Origin: an uncultured Verrucomicrobiota bacterium
GTDB taxonomy: Bacteria; Verrucomicrobiota; Verrucomicrobiia; Chthoniobacterales; SZAS-18
Direction of reading: 5' to 3'
NCBI GenBank assembly: GCA_937871685.1
Contig: CALMOL010000444.1
Coordinates: forward strand, 1-10,111
DNA length: 10,111 nt
Positions within the stretch are counted from its first letter, which is position 1; every line of letters starts with the position of its first letter. Below, one piece after another: positions 5,024 to 10,111 of the stretch. The position numbers and the translations under genes were made by a program. Under the pieces are notes generated by a model. The model searched no databases and was not told the DNA's origin. It saw only the letters and a program-made list of their open reading frames with translations.

Positions 5024-6742
5024 CTACCCAGCGACGGCGGTCGAGGGAAGCATCCGGCCGGATTCCCGGACCAGGCTCGCCGCGGTGGTGATCCGCGGGC
5101 CGAGAACCGGATCGCGCGCCAGCTCGGCGAGAGGCGCGGGCAGACGCTCGGCCCAAGCCTCCGGACCGTGCGTGCCGGGCAGGTTGAAGCGTTGCGTCGA
5201 GCCGAGGAGGTCGCTCGTCATGAGCGCCGCGAGGAAGCAGGGCGATGCGAGGAGCAACTTCTGAAAGGCGGCGAGCAAGGGGGCCTCTAGCTCCGGCGGT
5301 GGCGCAGCCGTCCAGCCGGCGAAGCGAAGCAATTCGCGAAGATCACGCGCAGCTTCGCCGGATGGGTCGCTCGCCGCCGCGGTGCGGAGGCGCTGGTAGA
5401 GGACGGCGAGTGGCGCGTGGTCGTGGTTCGCCCACGCGGCGAGGGCCAGCGGGCGGTATTCCGCCGGCGGCCGGAGCGAGCCGTCGCCCGCGCGCTCGAG
5501 CTGTGGGAAAACGAGGCTCGGCACGGCGAGATCCTCCAGCGCGCGGGTGAGGTAGGGCGGCAGCTCGCCCATGATCTCGGCGACCAGGAACATGTCGCCC
5601 GCGGCCTCTCGCAGCACGGCGATCAGCTCGCGGCCCTGCGCGTCGTTTGGGGCAGGAGCGTGGTCCGGCCCCGGCACGAAGCGCGGCCAGCGGCCATTGG
5701 TGCGGACGCGGATTTCGGCCTCGTCCAAGCGGGAGAACTCGGCGTGTGTTTCCCCACCCGCCCACGGGAATTGGCAGGAGCGAAAGTAGCCGCGCAGATG
5801 GTCGATGCGGCACAGGTGAAAGAACTGTCGCTCGCCGCGGAGGCGGGCGCGCAGCCAAGCGAATCCCTCGGCGCGATGCCTCTCCCAACGATAGGGCGGA
5901 AAGCCCCAATTCTGGCCCAGCCGTTTGGAAGCCTCGTCCGTGTCGAAGGCGGCAAGCGGCGGCGAGCCCATGTTCCATTCCATCTCGAACAGGTCCGGCC
6001 GCGCCCACGTCTCGGCGCTCCCGCGCGCCACGCCGAAGGGCAGTTCGCCCATGAGCCGCACGCCCCGCGCCTGGGCATGCGCGCGCACCGCCAGCCACTG
6101 CCGCCACGCTGCCCATTGGACGTAGGCAAAGCCGTCGCGTTTGCAGCGGAGAGAATCGCGGGCCGGATGGCCATTCATCCATCGCTCGGCGGCGGCTGGG
6201 TCGCGCCATTCCGAGGGCCAAGCGGACCAGTCGGGGCCTTGCTCGTGTTCCTCGGCCAGCAGGCGAAAGAGCGTCCACGCGGGAAGCCACGCGACGCGCG
6301 CCGCCTGGAAGGCGAGAAATTCCCGGCGCAGAATCGCGCTGCCCGAGACGCGGAAGGCCTCGTGCGCGGCGAGAAGCACGCGGAGCTTGAGCGCGTGGAC
6401 GATGTCGTGTTGGACCCGGCCGGCGGCGCGCAGCGGGGCAACGACTTCCTCCGGCGCGCATCGCTCCAGAATCTCGGGAGTCAGGCCGGGCACCTCCGCC
6501 GGCGTCAGCGAGAGCAACGCCGGGGACAGCGCGTGCGCCGAGACCGGGTTGTAAGGGCTGGGGTCGCCCAGCGTCTCGTGGACCGGCAGGATCTGCAGCA
6601 CGCCGAACCCGAGCTCGGCGCAGAAGTCGAGGGCATCGCGGGCCGCCTGGATGTCGCCGATGCCCAGGTCGCGGGAATGGCGCAGCGCGGAGACGGGCGC
6701 GAGCAAGCCGGCGTGGCGGCGGTCGGCGGGGAAAGGCTCCAT
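5024..6742 (-). CDS. malQ: 4-alpha-glucanotransferase (amylomaltase, GH77)
   Basis: MalQ transfers alpha-1,4-glucan segments between maltodextrins, releasing glucose, in cytoplasmic maltose and glycogen metabolism. At 572 residues it lies between the short Thermus (500) and long E. coli (about 690) types. The N-terminus has the family segment GLLAPVSALRHSRDLGIGD and the substrate-site motif HETLGDPSPYNPVSAHAL. The catalytic residues are visible: nucleophile D314 in RIDHLRG, acid/base E389 in VAEIMGELPPYL, and stabilising D441 in ANHDHAP. The last two motifs deviate from the usual AEDLG and GTHDN but keep the essential acids. ATG 6742 gives a normal start; a GGGGA lies immediately before it, too close for a typical ribosome site. 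The gene lies 44 bp after the AI-2E gene and 9 bp before the phosphoesterase. Family assignment is secure; EC activity is inferred. Confidence 0.93.
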   Translation of the reverse strand: MEPFPADRRHAGLLAPVSALRHSRDLGIGDIQAARDALDFCAELGFGVLQILPVHETLGDPSPYNPVSAHALSPALLSLTPAEVPGLTPEILERCAPEEVVAPLRAAGRVQHDIVHALKLRVLLAAHEAFRVSGSAILRREFLAFQAARVAWLPAWTLFRLLAEEHEQGPDWSAWPSEWRDPAAAERWMNGHPARDSLRCKRDGFAYVQWAAWRQWLAVRAHAQARGVRLMGELPFGVARGSAETWARPDLFEMEWNMGSPPLAAFDTDEASKRLGQNWGFPPYRWERHRAEGFAWLRARLRGERQFFHLCRIDHLRGYFRSCQFPWAGGETHAEFSRLDEAEIRVRTNGRWPRFVPGPDHAPAPNDAQGRELIAVLREAAGDMFLVAEIMGELPPYLTRALEDLAVPSLVFPQLERAGDGSLRPPAEYRPLALAAWANHDHAPLAVLYQRLRTAAASDPSGEAARDLRELLRFAGWTAAPPPELEAPLLAAFQKLLLASPCFLAALMTSDLLGSTQRFNLPGTHGPEAWAERLPAPLAELARDPVLGPRITTAASLVRESGRMLPSTAVAG

Positions 6743-6786
6743 TCCCCATCAACGCCGCTGGCGCGGCCCGCGCGCGGACCGATGCC

Positions 6787-7848
6787 TCAGAGAAGCTGGC
6801 GGTCTTCCAGCTCGCGCTTGAGGTAGGCGTAATACACCGGCGCGGCCACAAGGCCCGCAAGCCCGAAGACCGTCTCCATCACCACCATGGCGATGAGCAG
6901 CTCCCAGGCGCTGGAATGGATCTGCGTGCCCACGATGCGGGCGTTCAGGAAATACTCGAGCTTGTGGATGATCACGAGGAAGCCCAGCGAGGCGAGCGCC
7001 ACCGGCAGCGAGTAGGAAAGGCTCACGATCACGATGAGCGCGTTGGAGATCAGGTTGCCGACCACCGGCAGCAGGCCCGCGAAAAAGGTGACGCCGATCA
7101 GCGTGGTGAGAAGCGGCAGGCGAATGCCAAAGGCCGGCAGCACGACGCCCAGGTAGATGGCGGTGAAGATCGTGTTCAGCGCCGAGATCCGCACCTGCGC
7201 AAACACCACGCGGCGGAATGAGTCGCCCAGCCGCGCGGCGCGCTCGGTGAGCGCGTGCGAGAGCGGGCCGTCCGGCCGCACGCGCTCGACGGTGCGCAGG
7301 GCAATGATCCCGCCGATCACCATCCCGAGGAAGAGGTGCAGGAGCGTCTTGCCGGCCGAGGTGGCCATCCCCTGCACTTGCTGCTTGTTGTCGCGCAGCC
7401 AGCCGGAAGTGATCTCGCGCAGGTCGTCGATGTCCGCCGGCAGCTTGTCGGCGATGGACGGCGGCACCATGCCGCGCGTGTCGTCGATGATCTTGGCCAG
7501 CCGCTCCAGCAGCGCGGGGATGCTGCCGGCGTCGGAGCGGAAGAAGTGGATCGCGCCAAAGACCGCCAGGGAAAGGCCGCCGATGATGACGGTGGCGAGG
7601 ATCATCACCGCGAAGAGGCGCGCCCGCGCGTTGGCGCGCGTGGTGAGGCGCCGCTGCATCTTGGGCGCGATCAGGTGGGTCAGCTCATAAACGAGCAATC
7701 CCGCGAAGAGCGCCGAGAGCAGGTGGAGCGGCAGGACGGCCACCAGGACCACTCCCGCGATAATCCACGCGGCGATCTCGGAGGCGGTGGGCGGAGGCTT
7801 CGGGCCAGCGTCGATGATTGCGGCCGGGGGGGCGGTGCGGGCGGACAT
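6787..7848 (-). CDS. AI-2E family transporter (PerM/YdiK-like membrane protein)
   Basis: This is a 353-residue polytopic inner-membrane protein of the AI-2E (UPF0118) family, whose members include TqsA, proposed to export autoinducer-2, and Na+/H+ antiporter-like proteins. True substrates are mostly unknown. Hydrophobic segments are seen at about 26-60 (probably two helices), 79-103, 168-184, 222-240, 245-280 (two), 281-296 and 314-342. A soluble, charged region lies at about 104-165. Family signatures in the second half include LLPVVGNLISN (259-269) and HKLEYFLNARIVGTQIHSSAWELL (295-318), typical of the conserved C-terminal core. The start at ATG 7846-7848 gives a polar Pro/Ala-rich N-terminus before the first helix. 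The frame stays open far upstream through the antisense of the helicase gene, but that extension has no family similarity. It is the likely first gene of the minus-strand cluster; a link to MalQ function is not evident. Confidence 0.9.
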   Translation of the reverse strand: MSARTAPPAAIIDAGPKPPPTASEIAAWIIAGVVLVAVLPLHLLSALFAGLLVYELTHLIAPKMQRRLTTRANARARLFAVMILATVIIGGLSLAVFGAIHFFRSDAGSIPALLERLAKIIDDTRGMVPPSIADKLPADIDDLREITSGWLRDNKQQVQGMATSAGKTLLHLFLGMVIGGIIALRTVERVRPDGPLSHALTERAARLGDSFRRVVFAQVRISALNTIFTAIYLGVVLPAFGIRLPLLTTLIGVTFFAGLLPVVGNLISNALIVIVSLSYSLPVALASLGFLVIIHKLEYFLNARIVGTQIHSSAWELLIAMVVMETVFGLAGLVAAPVYYAYLKRELEDRQLL

Positions 7849-8016
7849 AGGAAATGATTCAGCGGCGCTCAGCCCAGCGCAAACCTTCCATCGCGTCCAC
7901 CGAAAAGCGCGACGATTCAGCGGAACACATTTGCGGGGCCATCGCGCCAGCCGCGCGTTCAAGCCGCCAAACCCGCTTGCACCGCGCCTGTCGCCCCGCC
8001 TTCTTCCCGGCCGCCG
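7849..8016. other. Divergent intergenic spacer between the AI-2E and helicase genes
   Basis: This 168-bp region should hold both divergent promoters, but I see no convincing -35/-10 pair and no Shine-Dalgarno before either start. The only repeated motif is GATTCAGCGG, found in direct orientation at 7856-7865 and 7914-7923 (58 bp apart, start to start). It could be a regulator binding site, but two copies are weak evidence. Confidence 0.5.
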
Positions 8017-10026
8017 ATGGCCCGCACCTACACCCTCCGCAAGCCCGCCGCGCCGGCCGGGCTGCGAATTGACTATACCGCCTCGCTCAACGAGCAGCAG
8101 TGCGCCGCCGTCGTCGCCCAGCCGGGGCCGGCGCTCGTCATCGCCGGGGCCGGCTCGGGCAAGACGCGCACGCTCACCTACCGGGTGGCCTACCTGCTCG
8201 AGAATGGGGTGCTGCCCTCGCAGGTCCTCTTGCTCACCTTCACCAACAAGGCCGCGCGCGAGATGCTCGACCGCGTTTCCGCCCTCGCGCCGGAAGCTTC
8301 CGCCGGCATCTGGGGCGGCACCTTCCATTCCGTCGGCAACCGGCTCCTGCGCCGCCACGCGCCCGAGGCCGGCTTCCGCGCCGGGTTCTCCATCATGGAC
8401 CGCGAGGACCAGGAGGATCTCATCAAGGCGGTGTTCACCTCGGCCGGGCTGAATCCGAAGGACAAGCGATATCCCAAGGCCGAGGTGCTCGGCGACGTGT
8501 TTTCCTTCGCCGTGAACACGGGCCGCACCATCGAGGAGGTGCTCGCGCTGAAGTTCGACTACTTCCTCGACCTCGCCCCCGAGATCCGGCGCCTCCAAAA
8601 GCTCTACGAGGAGCGGAAGAAATCGGCCAACTGCCTCGATTTCGATGACCTCCTCGAAAAAACCGTGCGCCTCCTGCGCGCCGGCGGCCCGGCGGCCGAG
8701 TGGTGCCAGCGCCAGTTTCAGTTTGTGCTGGTCGATGAATACCAGGACACCAACTCGCTCCAGGCCGAGTTCATCGACCTCATCGCCAAGCACCACCGCA
8801 ACGTGATGGTCGTGGGCGACGACGCGCAGGCCATCTACTCGTGGCGCGGCGCGGTGGTGGCGAACATCCTTGAGTTCCCCAAGCGCTACCCGGACGCGAA
8901 GGTGTATCGCATCGAGACCAACTACCGCTCGACGCCCGAGATCCTCACGCTCGCCAACGCCGCCATCGAGGCGAACACCAAGCAGTTCGACAAGACCCTC
9001 CGGCCGGCGCGCGAGGGACACGACCTCAAGCCCGCGCTCATCGAGCTGAACGACGGCACGCAGCAGGCCGTGTTCGTGGTGCAGCGGATGCTCGAGCTGC
9101 GCGACGAGGGCACGGAACTCAACGAGATGGCCGTGCTCTACCGCGCGCATTTCCACTCGATGGAGCTGCAACTCGAGCTGACGCGCCACGGCGTCCCGTT
9201 CACCATCACGAGCGGCCTGCGCTTCTTCGAGCAGGCGCACGTCAAGGACGTGGCCTCGTTCCTCAAGTTCGCCGTGAACCCGCGCGACGAGGTGGCCTTC
9301 AAGCGCATCGCCCGCCTGCTCCCCGGCATCGGCGGCGTGGCGGCCGACAAGCTGTGGCGGCATTTCGAGGCGCAGATCGGCGCGGCCGAGCGGCCGGGCG
9401 CTGGTTTCGCCGTCGCCTTCAAGGACGCGAAGGTTCCCTCCAAGGCGCAGAAGTCTTGGGGCCAGCTCCTCGTCACGCTCGATGAAATCTCGCCCGGCGG
9501 GAACGCCGCCCCGCCTGCCAAAGCCATCGAGACGGTCATGACCGCCGTGTATGACGACTACGCCAAGACGAAGTTCCCCAACTACGAGGCCCGCCGCGAG
9601 GACCTCAACACGCTGCAAAACTACTCGCGCCAATACGACGACCCCGCCGAGTTCCTCGGTCAGCTCGCGCTCGTGAGCGCCCTGGAAACGGAGTCCGCGC
9701 TCACGCCCGGCTCCGATGACAACGAGCGCGTCACCCTGTCGAGCGTCCACCAGGCCAAGGGGCTTGAGTGGAAGGTGGTCTTTGTGATCAACCTGACCGA
9801 TGGCGGATTTCCTTCCCATCGCTCCATCGACGTGAAGGAATCGCTGGAGGAGGAACGCCGCCTGTTCTACGTGGCCGTGACGCGCGCCGGCGAGGAACTC
9901 TACCTCACCTGGCCCCAGCTCCGGCTCAACGCCGGCTACGGCGACCTCTACCAGCGCCCGAGCCGCTTCATCGACGAATTGCCCGCCGACACCTACGAGA
10001 AATGGGAGATCGAGCGCGGATGGTAG
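8017..10026 (+). CDS. UvrD/Rep/PcrA-type superfamily 1A DNA helicase
   Basis: This is an ATP-driven 3'-5' DNA helicase of the UvrD/Rep group, acting in repair or in clearing replication forks. All SF1A motifs are present in order: Q motif LNEQQ (24-28), Walker A GAGSGKT (44-50), motif Ia TFTNKAA (74-80), Walker B VDEYQDT (239-245), motif III GDDAQAIYSWRGA (267-279), motif IV NYRST (302-306), motif V VHQAKGLEW (577-585) and motif VI LFYVAVTRA (616-624). At 669 residues it is Rep-sized and lacks the ~50-residue basic C-terminal extension of UvrD/PcrA that contacts RNA polymerase. The 2B-like region (about 370-550) contains LLPGIGGVAADKLW. It ends in ...KWEIERGW. The ATG at 8017 has a short basic lead before the Q motif and no visible Shine-Dalgarno. 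It is a single gene, divergent from the AI-2E cluster. I give no gene symbol because Rep, PcrA and UvrD cannot be separated here. Confidence 0.95.
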   Translation: MARTYTLRKPAAPAGLRIDYTASLNEQQCAAVVAQPGPALVIAGAGSGKTRTLTYRVAYLLENGVLPSQVLLLTFTNKAAREMLDRVSALAPEASAGIWGGTFHSVGNRLLRRHAPEAGFRAGFSIMDREDQEDLIKAVFTSAGLNPKDKRYPKAEVLGDVFSFAVNTGRTIEEVLALKFDYFLDLAPEIRRLQKLYEERKKSANCLDFDDLLEKTVRLLRAGGPAAEWCQRQFQFVLVDEYQDTNSLQAEFIDLIAKHHRNVMVVGDDAQAIYSWRGAVVANILEFPKRYPDAKVYRIETNYRSTPEILTLANAAIEANTKQFDKTLRPAREGHDLKPALIELNDGTQQAVFVVQRMLELRDEGTELNEMAVLYRAHFHSMELQLELTRHGVPFTITSGLRFFEQAHVKDVASFLKFAVNPRDEVAFKRIARLLPGIGGVAADKLWRHFEAQIGAAERPGAGFAVAFKDAKVPSKAQKSWGQLLVTLDEISPGGNAAPPAKAIETVMTAVYDDYAKTKFPNYEARREDLNTLQNYSRQYDDPAEFLGQLALVSALETESALTPGSDDNERVTLSSVHQAKGLEWKVVFVINLTDGGFPSHRSIDVKESLEEERRLFYVAVTRAGEELYLTWPQLRLNAGYGDLYQRPSRFIDELPADTYEKWEIERGW

Positions 10027-10039
10027 CGTCGCAAGGCCG

Positions 10040-10111
10040 ACCGAAGGCTTTGGAGTGCGGTGGCAAGTCTAAGCGCGACACCGCTTTCGCGCGAGGGCGC
10101 GGGTTTTGAGC
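10040..10111. repeat. Dispersed-repeat-like tail after the helicase gene
   Basis: The sequence after the helicase stop translates in one frame as KALECGGKSKRDTAFARG, a string I associate with repeated intergenic elements in Verrucomicrobiota and Planctomycetota genomes rather than with a protein. It is cut by the window end, and no second copy occurs in the window. The assignment rests on memory, not on a comparison. Confidence 0.45.
10073..10092 (+). terminator. Possible hairpin downstream of the helicase gene
   Basis: GCGCGA (10073-10078) pairs with TCGCGC (10087-10092) around an 8-nt loop, 47 bp after the helicase stop. A second small stem, CGCGC with GCGCG, overlaps it and is followed by GGTTTT at about 10101-10106. 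The T-run is short and the stems are only 5-6 bp, so this is at best a weak intrinsic terminator and may simply be part of the repeat. Confidence 0.3.

Noticed and set aside
5417..6826. A 469-codon plus-strand frame antisense to malQ.
   Set aside because: It shows no family motifs and compositional bias typical of shadow frames. MalQ on the opposite strand is clearly coding.
6787..9819. A 1010-codon open frame on the minus strand spanning the AI-2E gene and the antisense of the helicase.
   Set aside because: Only the part from 7848 downwards matches a protein family. The upstream extension is antisense to a helicase with every SF1A motif intact, and is open because of GC-rich codon use.

Overview
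The window is high-GC (roughly two thirds G+C) and consists of a coherent bacterial segment from about 1585 to the right end, joined on its left to a mosaic of gene fragments. The coherent part looks like Verrucomicrobiota, probably Opitutaceae-like. This is inference from the protein styles (GH77 MalQ, Uma2/DUF820), the intergenic (TCGAAAC)n repeats, the near absence of Shine-Dalgarno motifs and a dispersed-repeat-like tail after the helicase gene. No database comparison was possible.

Left end (1-~1593). A degraded FAD-dependent oxidoreductase of the L-2-hydroxyglutarate oxidase type (2-1087, +) has an in-frame amber codon at 842-844, after which its conserved C-terminus continues in the same frame. 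Converging on it is the C-terminal ~98 codons of an FGGY sugar kinase (1133-~1429, -). Next comes a ~120-bp internal piece of an ABC ATPase carrying the LSGGQ signature (~1438-1563, +), and then the N-terminal 125 codons of an alkaline-phosphatase-like membrane-anchored protein (1585-1959, -). None of the last three is complete. The junction at 1549-1593 is a 45-bp near-perfect inverted copy of the phosphatase's own signal-anchor region, and the first 54 bp form a 17-bp inverted repeat that destroys the FAD-binding glycine motif. This is best read as a chimeric or rearranged contig end rather than a natural gene cluster.

Middle. A 215-bp divergent intergenic region (1960-2174) holds heptamer repeats and a 27-bp inverted repeat, and leads into a complete cofactor-independent phosphoglycerate mutase, gpmI (2175-3725, +). 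Converging on it with a 5-bp gap is a minus-strand cluster that reads, in transcription order: AI-2E-family membrane protein (7848-6787), 4-alpha-glucanotransferase malQ (6742-5024), calcineurin-like metallophosphoesterase (5014-4247, GTG start, 9 bp after malQ) and a Uma2-family nuclease-fold protein (4210-3731). The 9-44 bp gaps suggest one transcript.

Right end. Across a 168-bp divergent spacer, a complete UvrD/Rep-type superfamily 1 helicase (8017-10026, +) is followed by a repeat-like tail with a small hairpin.

Functionally, GpmI (lower glycolysis) and MalQ (maltodextrin/glycogen metabolism) are central carbon genes and the helicase is a DNA repair/replication gene. I see no defence island, CRISPR array, transposase, tRNA or rRNA. 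No clearly novel multi-gene system is supported. The most notable items are the mosaic left end, the substituted active site of the phosphatase fragment, and the repeat-rich leader of gpmI.
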